Shown: positions 1 through 9,500 of the stretch, piece after piece
Layout of the letters: the number at the start of each line of letters is the position of its first letter
Numbering within the stretch: position 1 is the stretch's first letter
Assembly (NCBI RefSeq): GCF_022376295.1
Contig: NZ_CP060140.1
Span: forward strand, 2,670,356-2,734,355
From: Nodularia sphaerocarpa UHCC 0038
GTDB taxonomy: Bacteria; Cyanobacteriota; Cyanobacteriia; Cyanobacteriales; Nostocaceae
Length of the DNA: 64,000 nucleotides
Reading direction: 5' to 3'
Translations under genes and position numbers: made by a program
Notes under the pieces: model-generated
The model's database searches: none
What the model saw: the letters and a program-made list of their open reading frames with translations, nothing else
What the model was told of the DNA's origin: nothing

Positions 1-1101
1 CCCACCTAATACCTGAGTTATGGAAGCAGTTTCAGGTTGCTGTAGCTGAACTTTCAAACCACGAACTAAAATTGGTGTTGCCCAAATAAAGAAAATTAAC
101 ATCACCAATCCAGAAGCAATCACAACTGTTAACTGTGGTGCTTCTACTGGTAGCAAGGAAATCATGGTAATCCATGCGGCTAAAGCTTGAAAAATGGGGT
201 TAATCCAATCTAGTCCTACACGCTCACCTTGAATCCACTCTGTTAAACTACTGCGATAGCGATTTTGTAAAAAGCTAGGTAACCAAACTACACCGGCGAC
301 AGCAGTACCAGCTGCAATAAAATAAATCCGCCACCAGAAAGGAGAAAGAAACAGCAAAGTTTTTGCGTGGGTGTATTGTTCCCAAGCTACAAAAATCAAT
401 ACTAAAGCTTCAGCACCGAGAGTCAGAACAAAAAAATAATGCGTAGCAATACCCAAGGCGTTAACTCCCACCCAAGCAATGATGAGCCAAAGGGGTAATA
501 ATGTTCGGTTTTGCAGGTGACGGATAGCAATTACCAAGCAAGTCAGGGATGCCATCACCCAGATTACAGCCAAACTATAATGACGCGCTTCTTGTGCTAA
601 AAAAATGCCATAGGGTGAGACTGCCATCATGGCAGCTGATAATTGCCCGACTAATGCAGAACGAAAGGCTAATTTGCCTAAAAGATAAGCGCCGGGAATG
701 GAGACTGCACCGAGTAAAGCGGGTAGAGAACGCCCCGCCCACAGTGACACTAAACCCAATGGGTGAGGAAATAATTTCATCCATAAATGAGCCATGACAA
801 AATACAGTGGTGGATGAGTATCTTGTGTGACTATGATCTGAATCACATCTCCAATGCCAGATGTAGGATTTATTTGCAGTGGTTGCAATAAAATATTAGG
901 TGCGATCGCTTGATCTAAAGGTACTGGTAAAAAACTATTCCCCAGACTAAAGACCAAAGTAGCAAATTCATCAATCCAAGGAGGCTTGGCAGTCAAATTA
1001 GCTAAACGTAAGCTGATACCGATGATTAGCCAAATCAACAAAAGCAGTGGGTTAAACCAGCGAGTCGAAACGGTAGAGCGCCAATTCTTAGACAAATACA
1101 T
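1..1101 (-). CDS. ArnT/PMT-like membrane glycosyltransferase (3' end missing)
   Basis: This is an integral membrane glycosyltransferase of the GT39/GT83 (PMT/ArnT-like) type, cut off by the left edge after 367 codons. I read it directly from the minus strand: it starts at ATG 1101 and stays open to base 1. Residues 18-33 form a first membrane helix, followed by an acidic Asp44-Glu45 pair in the first periplasmic loop and then the motif DTHPPLYF. Both are typical of enzymes that take a sugar from a polyprenyl-phosphate donor. Many further hydrophobic segments follow. The gene just upstream on the same strand encodes a polyprenyl-phosphate sugar synthase, so donor synthesis and transfer may be paired. 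The acceptor (lipid, polysaccharide or protein) cannot be told. Confidence 0.75.
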   Translation of the reverse strand, partial: MYLSKNWRSTVSTRWFNPLLLLIWLIIGISLRLANLTAKPPWIDEFATLVFSLGNSFLPVPLDQAIAPNILLQPLQINPTSGIGDVIQIIVTQDTHPPLYFVMAHLWMKLFPHPLGLVSLWAGRSLPALLGAVSIPGAYLLGKLAFRSALVGQLSAAMMAVSPYGIFLAQEARHYSLAVIWVMASLTCLVIAIRHLQNRTLLPLWLIIAWVGVNALGIATHYFFVLTLGAEALVLIFVAWEQYTHAKTLLFLSPFWWRIYFIAAGTAVAGVVWLPSFLQNRYRSSLTEWIQGERVGLDWINPIFQALAAWITMISLLPVEAPQLTVVIASGLVMLIFFIWATPILVRGLKVQLQQPETASITQVLGG

Positions 1102-1270
1102 CTATTTTTAGGCATAATTTTGGCTAGCTGAAGGTAGAAATCAGTCACGAAGATCAGGTAGTCAGACAATTGTCAAAAACCCCAACAGTGACTTTTTTCG
1201 CTACATCAGCAACCAGTGATTTTGTATATATTAGACTCACATTTGAGATTTAAGTTCAATTAAATTGCGG

Positions 1271-2512
1271 CTATTTCACGTCGGTGACGCGCCAACTGAG
1301 TTTTAAGTTAACCCAGAAATTCCAAATAGTTACAATGGCGATCGCGATCAGGTTAGCGATGTATCTGTTACGAATAATTAAATTAAACACCAAATTCAAC
1401 ACCAAGACATTTAAAACTAATCCGCCCAGGCAAATTAAATTAAATTTCAAAAATCGCTTCAGACGTTGATGCCATTCATTCTGCTGGCTACTGACATCTG
1501 CAAAAGTCCAAGCATCATTCCACAAAAAATTATTGAAAATGGCAATTTCACCAGCAATAATTTTACTCCGCGTTAGGGGTAAAGCCAAAGTAGTCGGATC
1601 ACTGAGTAAATAAAGTATAGCCATATCTACAAACACCCCACTTAGTCCCACCAATCCAAAGCGGAGGAATTTACCAATGGGGAAATTGATTTTTTTCTGA
1701 ACTCGTCCCAGCGCTCCCGTAGACAATCGCAAGCGGACTAAGTGCTGTAAATATTGTACATATTGCCTCCATGTCACCTTACTTTCACCTTGTTGACGCT
1801 CACAGAATACATAACCAACTTCAGCAATTTGATTGACATTTCCCCGGCCAATTACCTCCAAAAGTATTTTGTATCCCACTGGATGGAGTGTTACACCTGC
1901 AATACAAGAGCGACGCACTATAAAATAACCACTCATGGGGTCAGAAACTCTACCCAGTACTCCTGGTAGGAAAATCAATCCTAATACCTGAGCGCCACGG
2001 GACAAAAAACGCCTGATCAGATTCCAACTACTAACGCCACCGCCTTCGACATGACGGCTAGCGACGGCTAAATCTGCGCCCTGTTTAATTGCAACTAATA
2101 ATTGGATTAATATTTCTGGTGGATGCTGTAAATCTCCGTCAATTACCCCTAGAATGGGACCCTTGGCTACTTGCCATCCACGAATTACAGCTGAAGACAG
2201 TCCTCGTTCTTGTTCACGTCGCATTACCTGCAACTGCGGGTATTCTCCCATGAGGGATTGTGCTATTTCCCAAGTGCGATCAGGACTGTCATCATCAACT
2301 ACAATTAGTTCGTATTGTCCTGGTATAGATTCGTTGAGGAGTTGACTCAATATTTTGACAATATTTTGAATATTGTCACGCTCTTGATAAGTGGGAATTA
2401 CCAGTGAAAAATAGATTGGTTGACTATCAGCACCTGAGATGGCAGGGGGTAATTCGGAAATTTGTAATGGGGTAGTTATTTCTGACAACAAGGCATTAGT
2501 TTTTTTACTCAT
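1271..2512 (-). CDS. Polyprenol-phosphate mannosyltransferase-like GT2 fused to GtrA domain
   Basis: The 413-residue protein has two parts. Residues about 34-265 are a family 2 glycosyltransferase of the dolichol-phosphate mannose synthase type, with nucleotide-sugar binding acids at VVDDDSPD (Asp73-75) and the DGD motif (125-127) followed by LQHPPE. Residues about 280-410 form a GtrA-like domain with four hydrophobic helices that probably anchors the enzyme and may help flip the lipid-linked sugar. Such fusions charge polyprenyl phosphate with a hexose at the cytoplasmic face of the membrane. The partner glycosyltransferase lies 170 bases downstream on the same strand and may use the product. 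The sugar (mannose or glucose) is not certain. The start is ATG at 2512. Confidence 0.85.
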   Translation of the reverse strand: MSKKTNALLSEITTPLQISELPPAISGADSQPIYFSLVIPTYQERDNIQNIVKILSQLLNESIPGQYELIVVDDDSPDRTWEIAQSLMGEYPQLQVMRREQERGLSSAVIRGWQVAKGPILGVIDGDLQHPPEILIQLLVAIKQGADLAVASRHVEGGGVSSWNLIRRFLSRGAQVLGLIFLPGVLGRVSDPMSGYFIVRRSCIAGVTLHPVGYKILLEVIGRGNVNQIAEVGYVFCERQQGESKVTWRQYVQYLQHLVRLRLSTGALGRVQKKINFPIGKFLRFGLVGLSGVFVDMAILYLLSDPTTLALPLTRSKIIAGEIAIFNNFLWNDAWTFADVSSQQNEWHQRLKRFLKFNLICLGGLVLNVLVLNLVFNLIIRNRYIANLIAIAIVTIWNFWVNLKLSWRVTDVK

Positions 2513-2628
2513 ACTTGGGGATAAATATTATACTAAGAATATTTGTTGCTGCTAGGAATTGAGTTTAAATATGGATTTGATAAATTATAATTTCTGCGAA
2601 AATAGTAAGAGTAACTTGGTTATCACTG

Positions 2629-3792
2629 ATGCCCTGTAAAACTGTTGATAGTATTTTAGATCATGCCCTTTTGGGGTACGATTTATCTCCTGCCGATGGA
2701 GTGGTATTGTTAAAACAAACTGATCCAGAAGCGATCGCTGCCATTCGTACCACAGCTGACAAACTCCGCTATAGTCAAGCAGGCAATACAGTAACTTACA
2801 TTATTAACCGCAATATCAACTTTACTAATATTTGCGAGCAACACTGTAGTTTTTGCGCTTTCCGCCGGGATGATGGTGATATTGGTGCTTACTGGTTGGA
2901 TTGGGCGCAAATTGTCGAAAAATCAACAGATGCAGTAGAAAGAGGTGCAACAGAAATCTGTATGCAGGGGGGATTAAATCCACAAGCGCAGATCAACGGC
3001 AAGTCTTTACATTATTACCTGAAGTTAGTAGAAACCATCAAGCAGGAATTTCCCCAGATACATTTACACGCTTTTTCTCCCCAAGAAGTGGAATTTATTG
3101 CCAGAATTGATGGCATTGAATATGCTGATGTGATTGCGGCTTTGCGGGATGCTGGTGTAGGCTCAATGCCAGGAACAGCTGCTGAGGTGTTGGATGATCA
3201 AGTCAGGCGGGTACTGTGTCCAGAAAAGATTGACACAGCGACTTGGTTAGAAATTGTTGGTACAGCGCATAAATTAGGTTTACCCACTACTAGCACTATA
3301 CTATCGGGACATATTGAAACGCCAGAACAACAAATTGGGCATTTAGAAAAATTGCGATCGCTCCAAAAAACTGCCATTGATCGGGGATATCCGGCGCGCA
3401 TTACCGAGTTTATTCCATTACCATTTGTCGGACAGGAAGCACCTAAATCATTACGTCGTCGTGTCGGACGTGATCAACCAGTGTTAAATGATGCTCTATT
3501 ACTCACGGCCGTGGCGCGGATTTATTTGGGAAATTACATCCCCAATCATCAACCAAGTTGGGTAAAACTGGGGCTGGCTGGTGCTACCGAAGCTTTATTG
3601 TGGGGTTGCAACGATATCGGCGGTACGCTCATGGAAGAACACATTACTACAATGGCTGGTGCTGTGGGTGGTACTTGTATGGAAGTGGAAACTCTACAAA
3701 GTGCGATCGCCTCTCTCGGAAGACCCCACCAACAACGCGACACTCTTTATCAAAGAGTCATTAGTCAATCAATTTTAGATTTTAGATTTTAG
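2629..3792 (+). CDS. cofH: FO synthase subunit 2 (CofH), radical SAM
   Basis: CofH couples 5-amino-6-ribitylamino-uracil with tyrosine in making FO (7,8-didemethyl-8-hydroxy-5-deazariboflavin), which in cyanobacteria serves as the antenna of DNA photolyases. The radical SAM cluster motif CxxxCxxC is at Cys69, Cys73 and Cys76 (CEQHCSFC), followed by the TIM-barrel pattern of the family (MQGGLNP, HAFSPQE, PGTAAEV). The length of 387 residues is normal. The partner cofG is not in the window. The start is ATG 2629 without a clear ribosome binding site. The last codons (ILDFRF) lie inside a heptamer repeat, so the C-terminal tail has been shaped by repeat DNA. The identification is firm. Confidence 0.92.
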   Translation: MPCKTVDSILDHALLGYDLSPADGVVLLKQTDPEAIAAIRTTADKLRYSQAGNTVTYIINRNINFTNICEQHCSFCAFRRDDGDIGAYWLDWAQIVEKSTDAVERGATEICMQGGLNPQAQINGKSLHYYLKLVETIKQEFPQIHLHAFSPQEVEFIARIDGIEYADVIAALRDAGVGSMPGTAAEVLDDQVRRVLCPEKIDTATWLEIVGTAHKLGLPTTSTILSGHIETPEQQIGHLEKLRSLQKTAIDRGYPARITEFIPLPFVGQEAPKSLRRRVGRDQPVLNDALLLTAVARIYLGNYIPNHQPSWVKLGLAGATEALLWGCNDIGGTLMEEHITTMAGAVGGTCMEVETLQSAIASLGRPHQQRDTLYQRVISQSILDFRF

Positions 3793-3870
3793 ATTTTGGA
3801 TTAGACTGCAATCTAAAATCTAAAATCCAAAATCCAAAATTCTTTACGGACCACTCCCCACTCCCCAACC
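3771..3870. repeat. Inverted heptamer array overlapping the cofH stop, plus CCCCACT repeats
   Basis: An array of ATTTTAG/ATTTTGG heptamers (3771-3802) faces its own reverse complement (3811-3841) around an 8-base loop, giving a near-perfect arm of about 31 bases. It covers the last codons and stop of cofH and could act as a transcription stop. It is followed at 3852-3870 by a short run of CCCCACT heptamers, the STRR type known from heterocystous cyanobacteria. Confidence 0.8.
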
Positions 3871-3939
3871 GAAATGATCCCCAAGATACCAATCCAAGAT
3901 AGGATAGACGTTGATTTATGTATTATTCACTGAACAAAT

Positions 3940-4338
3940 ATGAAGCGCTATTGGTCGCGTCTACTTGCCTTGGTTTTGGTTGTAACCCTTGGCCTCATGG
4001 GCTGTACTGAAAGTCCAGACAGTTTAACCGGGGATTATCGTCAAGATACCTTGGCTGTAGTCAATGTTATGAAACAAGCTCTGGATTTAACAGCAGATTC
4101 ACCCGACAGAGCCGCTATTCAAGCAGAAGCACGTCAAAAAATTAACGATTTTTCGGCTCGCTACCAACGGGATAACTCTGTTTCCGGTCTTAGTTCCTTT
4201 ACAACCATGCGAACAGCTCTCAACTCCCTAGCTGGACACTACAGTTCTTACCCAAATCGCCCTGTACCCCAAAAGCTCAGAACTCGTCTAGAGCAAGAGT
4301 TAGCACGGGTAGAAACTGCGCTGAGGCGTGGGGCTTAA
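3940..4338 (+). CDS. psb27: Photosystem II assembly lipoprotein Psb27
   Basis: Psb27 is a small thylakoid-lumen lipoprotein that binds CP43 in photosystem II assembly and repair intermediates. It prevents early attachment of the extrinsic proteins while the manganese cluster forms. The 132-residue product has a lysine/arginine-rich start, a hydrophobic stretch and a lipobox ending in Cys22 (GLMGC), then a four-helix domain with the family pattern LTGDYRQDT and the RTRLEQEL region near the end. Length and order match the family. It stands alone between cofH and a hydrolase gene. The start at ATG 3940 is set by the signal peptide. Confidence 0.93.
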   Translation: MKRYWSRLLALVLVVTLGLMGCTESPDSLTGDYRQDTLAVVNVMKQALDLTADSPDRAAIQAEARQKINDFSARYQRDNSVSGLSSFTTMRTALNSLAGHYSSYPNRPVPQKLRTRLEQELARVETALRRGA

Positions 4339-4849
4339 CTATTGGTAGTTCGATTGTTAAGAGTCAAAAGTCTAGAGTCCTCGGTTTTTACTCTTGATCG
4401 TTGACTCTTGACTGTTTTATGCAGAAAGAAATAACGAACCACAGATATAGACGCGTTAGCGGCTTGCCGTAGGCTACACAGATGAACACAGATGTAGACA
4501 AACAGTGGCTTCTTGTTCTCAGGTTACACAGATATTTACCTACGGTGAAGATTAGGAAATGCTATATCTAAGTGTGTCCTGTGAATAAACGGATTCGATG
4601 CGATTTAAAAAATAACCAGAAAAGTAAAGTATAAATTCCCTGAAAAATAGCCCTAGTCTGCTTTGGGTTCCAGGGTTTTGCGCTTCATGTTAAAAATTTA
4701 TCAAAAAATCTGGCAACAGAAACACAATTTTGGCAGTCTTGAATATGTAAGCTGCGAAACTTTAAGTGATAAAGTATATTTTTTTATACCTGTAGCTAAA
4801 AATTATTTGCATTAGGATTGATTATTGATTTGTGCTTCTACTTTTAGGT
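4339..4849. other. Gene-free stretch with a dispersed 'gcggcttgccgtagg' repeat
   Basis: No credible coding sequence was seen. Directly after psb27 a GAGTCAA...TTGACTC inverted pair (about 4360-4410) could fold. At 4441-4500 lies a copy, inverted relative to the other two, of a dispersed repeat containing GCGGCTTGCCGTAGGCTAC; the others are at 18453-18501 and 31563-31620. The rest is AT-rich upstream DNA for the next gene. Confidence 0.6.
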
Positions 4850-6349
4850 ATGTTTAACCGTCCTTTGAATCTTGTCAGAACAATTTTATTTTGGCGCTGT
4901 CTGTTCGCTAGTGTTTTCACCAGTAGTTTGTTGATTTCCCAGTTTGGCAGCCCACCAGCACAGGCGCAAGTCTCGGAGTATTGCCAATTATCCACAGCAG
5001 CAGCAAAAGCCAAAGAAGACTTACGTTTGTTAGCGCTTAAAGGCAATCAAGATGCCCAGAACCGCTACCAACAACTGGTTAAACAACACGCACAGGATTT
5101 GCAGAATTGTCGGAATCGGACATGGCCAGAAACCCAAGCTATCTGGTTACGTTTATATCCCTGTGATATTCAGCCAGGAGCGATTGACCAGATTATGGAT
5201 CGGGTTGTCAACCGTGGCTATAATCAAATTTATGTAGAAGCTTTTTCTGATGGGCAGGTATTATTACCAGCAGGTGCTAACCCCACAGTGTGGCCATCTG
5301 TACTTCGCACCGCAGGAGCCGAAAACATCGATTTGCTGTCTGTAGCTATTGAAAAAGGGCGGCAACGTGGTTTAAAAGTTTACGCCTGGGTGTTTACCAA
5401 CAATTTCGGCTATACTTACGCTCAACGTCCAGATCGGGTAGAGGCGATCGCTCGCAATGGCAAAGGTCAAAACAGCCTATCTGTAACTGATAACGGTTCT
5501 CAACTATTCATTGACCCCTATAATTTACAAGCCAAACGCGACTACTATCAAATGGTACAAGAAGTAGTCCGCCGCCGCCCAGATGGAATTTTATTTGACT
5601 ACGTGCGCTATCCGCGACAAGCCGGAAGTGATTCTATTGCTACCAAAGTCTCTGATTTATGGCTATTTACTCCAGCCACTCAACAAGCTTTATTTAACCG
5701 CGCCCAGAATAACAAAGGACGAGAACTAATTCAGCGTTTTGTGCGTAAAGGCTACATCACAGCCGGGGATATCAACGAAATAGATCGGCTTCACCCCCAA
5801 GAAAACGAACCCTTATGGCAAGGTCGTATTTCTCAACCAGAGCAAAAGTCAATCCTCTCTGCAACTGACAGACAACCAGTATTGCAATTACAATTGTGGC
5901 AACTAGCAGTTGCTCACGCTATGCAAGGTATTTTAGATTTTGTCGCATTAGGTGCTTACCCAGCCAAGCAACAAGGAATACCCTCCGGCGCGGTGTTTTT
6001 TCCAGATGGTAATCAAGCGATTGGAAGGGGCTATGATTCCCGCTTGCAACCTTGGGATAGGTTCCCTAATTCTTTAGAATGGCATCCCATGTCTTATTCA
6101 ACTTGTGGTAATGCTAGTTGCATTGTACAGGAAGTACAACGAGTTTTAAAAGCTGCACAACCAGGAACAAAAGTTATTCCCGCCTTAGCCGGAAGTTGGG
6201 GCGCAGCAGTGGGTAATCGTCCATCACTAGAAGTGCAAATGCAAGCACTGCGCCAAGCTACTCCCCAATTAAAAGGTGTTAGCCATTTTGCTTATTCTTG
6301 GCAATACCCAGAACATGATAATGATCGCAAATTCTGTCGTGTTCGCTAA
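4850..6349 (+). CDS. Exported family 10 glycoside hydrolase-like protein (GHL10/DUF187)
   Basis: The product (about 499 residues) begins with a signal peptide: basic residues, a hydrophobic stretch and a likely cut after the PPAQAQ region. A coiled, glutamine-rich linker follows, then a TIM-barrel domain of the GHL10 (DUF187) family from about residue 100. Signatures are YNQIYVEAFSDGQ, GLKVYAWVFTNNFG and ILFDYVRYPRQ; the D-x-x-R-Y-P motif is the family hallmark. The substrate is unknown; relatives are thought to act on cell-wall or exopolysaccharide glycans. I prefer ATG 4850 because it gives a normal signal peptide; a GTG at 4832 would add six residues. It appears monocistronic. Confidence 0.8.
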   Translation: MFNRPLNLVRTILFWRCLFASVFTSSLLISQFGSPPAQAQVSEYCQLSTAAAKAKEDLRLLALKGNQDAQNRYQQLVKQHAQDLQNCRNRTWPETQAIWLRLYPCDIQPGAIDQIMDRVVNRGYNQIYVEAFSDGQVLLPAGANPTVWPSVLRTAGAENIDLLSVAIEKGRQRGLKVYAWVFTNNFGYTYAQRPDRVEAIARNGKGQNSLSVTDNGSQLFIDPYNLQAKRDYYQMVQEVVRRRPDGILFDYVRYPRQAGSDSIATKVSDLWLFTPATQQALFNRAQNNKGRELIQRFVRKGYITAGDINEIDRLHPQENEPLWQGRISQPEQKSILSATDRQPVLQLQLWQLAVAHAMQGILDFVALGAYPAKQQGIPSGAVFFPDGNQAIGRGYDSRLQPWDRFPNSLEWHPMSYSTCGNASCIVQEVQRVLKAAQPGTKVIPALAGSWGAAVGNRPSLEVQMQALRQATPQLKGVSHFAYSWQYPEHDNDRKFCRVR

Positions 6350-6365
6350 GGTGCGGAAATCTAGT

Positions 6366-6404
6366 TCCCCTCCTCGCTTGCGGGGAGGGGTTAGGGGTGG
6401 GGTG
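6366..6404. repeat. GC-rich palindromic repeat (CCCCTCCTCGC...GCGGGGAGGGG type)
   Basis: A hairpin CCCCTCCTCGC/GCGGGGAGGGG is followed by TTAGGGGTGGGG just after the hydrolase stop codon. Related copies lie at 8545-8583 (inside the next gene), 26377-26418 and 54888-54936. Here it could help end transcription. Confidence 0.75.
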
Positions 6405-6552
6405 TTATGACACAAAAGAGAATTTCCTGCTTGTGTATACACGATAGCCTACAAGGAGAGGTAGGGGGGTTTGTAGAAGGTTGAGAAATATTCTCTAGTG
6501 AATTTGCAACTATTTAAACTCTTATATTAGATTGCTATAAATCTTGAGACAA

Positions 6553-9500
6553 ATGAATAAAATACAACCGAGACAAGCTTTAAATAAAGCATTTCTCAAA
6601 GTTAAGCCCAACAGAGTTCAAATTGACCTATTTAAAAATAATCTGTCTACGCTCCTCGCTCAAATTAATGAAGCTGAATCAGAAGAGTTTCATAAGAATT
6701 TGATTGCCGATTTTTTAAAGAATACTTATTATAGCCCCAATCATTTTATCAATACAAAAGGACGTAATGACCTTGTTATTCACAACGGTAAAGACGCTCA
6801 AACTACTGTTGGTGTAATTTTAGAAGCTAAAAAGCCAACGAACAAAGGCGAAATGCTGAAAGTGGATAATTTAAATACTAAAGCATTTCAAGAATTGGTA
6901 TTATATTTTTTAGGCGATCGCATTACAAATAAAAATCTAGAAATTAAATATTTAATCGCCACCAATATTTACCAATGGTTCATTTTTGACGCAAATAATT
7001 TTGAAAAGGCTTTCATTGAAAACAAAACATTTTTAAACCAATTTATCGAATTTGAAGCCGGGAGATTATCCAGTAAAAAAACAGAATTTTTCTATAAAGA
7101 AATAGCTCAACCAGCCATAGCAAAAATTCAAGACTCAATTCCTTTTACCTATTTTGATATTCGAGACTACGCAGAAATTTTAAATCAGTCACAGCAGCAA
7201 AATGATCATCAACTAATAGCGCTGTTTAAATTACTTTCACCAGAACATCTATTAAAATTACCCTTTGCGAACGATAGTAATAGTCTTGACAAAGGTTTTT
7301 ATAGCGAACTATTACATATTATCGGTTTGACGGAAACCAAGGAAGGTAGTAAAAAACTCATTCAACGTAAAAAAGCAGGTGAACGAAATTCAGGTTCCCT
7401 GATTGAAAATGCAATTGTGCAACTTGATAGTTTAGATAAAATTTCTCGCCTAAAAAAGCCAGAGCAATTTGGAGAAACTTACCAAGACAAACTTTTTAAT
7501 CTTGGGTTAGAATTATCAATCACTTGGATTAATCGCATACTTTTTCTGAAATTATTAGAAGCGCAATTAATTAAATATCACAAAAATGATCAGTCCAGAG
7601 GATTTCTGAATTTAGAAAAAATCAAAAACTTCGATGATTTAAACAGTCTTTTCTTCAGCGTCTTAGCTCGAAAACCCAGTGAAAGAAGCGAAAGTCTCCA
7701 AAAAATATTTACCAATGTTCCTTATTTGAATAGTTCTCTATTTGAACCAACAGATATTGAACAAGTGACAATATTTATTAGCAACCTCAGAGATGAGAAT
7801 TTGCAGATTTTCTCCTCCAGCGTCTTAAAAGACAGCAATGGTAAAAAGCGCACAGGTGAAATCAATACATTACAATACCTGTTTGAATTTCTTAACGCTT
7901 ACGACTTCAGCAGCGAAGGTTCCGAAGAAATTCAAGAAGACAACAAAAGACTAATTAATGCTTCTGTACTCGGCTTAATTTTCGAGAAAATTAACGGATA
8001 TAAAGATGGTTCCTTCTTTACTCCTGGTTTCATTACCATGTATATGTGTCGTGAAACAATTCGCCGAGCCGTTTTGCAGAAATTTAATCAGGCTAAAGGC
8101 TGGAATTGTCAAGATATTGAGCAATTATATGAGAAAATATCTGATAAAAAAGATGCTAATCAAATTATTAACAGTTTAAAAATTTGTGATCCTGCTGTAG
8201 GTTCAGGACATTTTTTAGTTTCCGCTCTCAACGAAATTATAGCCATTAAAAGCGAACTGAAGATTTTACTTGATAGGTCAGCTAAAACATTAAGAGATTA
8301 TCACATTGAAGTGGTAAATGATGAGTTAGTTATTACCGATGATGATGGTGAATTATTTGAGTATAATCCTAAAAACAAGGAAAGTCAACGCATACAAGAA
8401 ACGTTATTTTATGAAAAGCAGACAATTATTGAAAATTGTTTATTTGGTGTAGATATTAATCCCAATTCTGTAAAAATATGTCGTCTGCGGTTATGGATTG
8501 AACTGTTAAAAAATGCTTATTATAAAGCTGAGAGTTTAAATTCTCCCCCTTCCCGCGTCGGGAAGGGGGTTGGGGGGTTAGGTTTTTCGGAGTTAGAAAC
8601 TCTACCAAATATTGATATTAATATCAAATGCGGTAATTCTTTAATTAGTCGTTTTGCGTTGGATGCTGATTTACGACAAGCTTTAAAGAAAAAGCAATAC
8701 AGTATAAATAATTATCGCCATGCTGTGGAAACTTACCGCAATGCTGAAAATAAACAGCAGAAACGGGAAATGGAAAAGCTAATTAATGATATTAAGGGTA
8801 ATTTTCAGACGACGCTGGGACTAAATGACCCCAGTAAAACCAAGTTAAGACGGTTGGAGGGTGAGCTTTATAATTTGGAAAATCAGATTTTGTTGTTTGA
8901 AGAAACCAAAGCTGAGAAAAAGACACGGGAGAAAAAAGTTACTAAGTTAAATAATGAGATTGACAAGTTAAAACTTGAGATTGATGATATACAAAACGGT
9001 CATATTTATGAAAATTCGCTGGAATGGCGTTTTGAATTTCCTGAAGTTTTGGATAACAAAGGGGAGTTTGTCGGTTTTGATGTGGTAATTGGAAATCCTC
9101 CTTATATTAGACAAGAAGAAATTAAGGAATTGAAGCCAATTTTGCAACAAAGCTATCAATGTTATACAGGAATTGCAGATTTATTTGTGTATTTCTATGA
9201 GCTAGGTTTAAAATTATTAAAGCCAAAAGGTTATTTAACTTATATTTCCTCTAATAAATATTTTCGCGCTGGTTATGGTGAAAAGTTACGTCAGCTTTTG
9301 ACAGATACAACAACTATTCATAATTTAATTGATTTCGGTGATTTTCCTGTTTTTGAGGAAGCGATCGCCTATCCTAGTATTATTACATTAAGTAACTGTA
9401 AATCTGATCAAAATCAAGTCAAAGCTTTGTCATGGGATAAAGCCAAGAAAGAAAATATTGCACAATTTGCAACAGTGTTAAATCAGTCAGGTGTGAGAAT

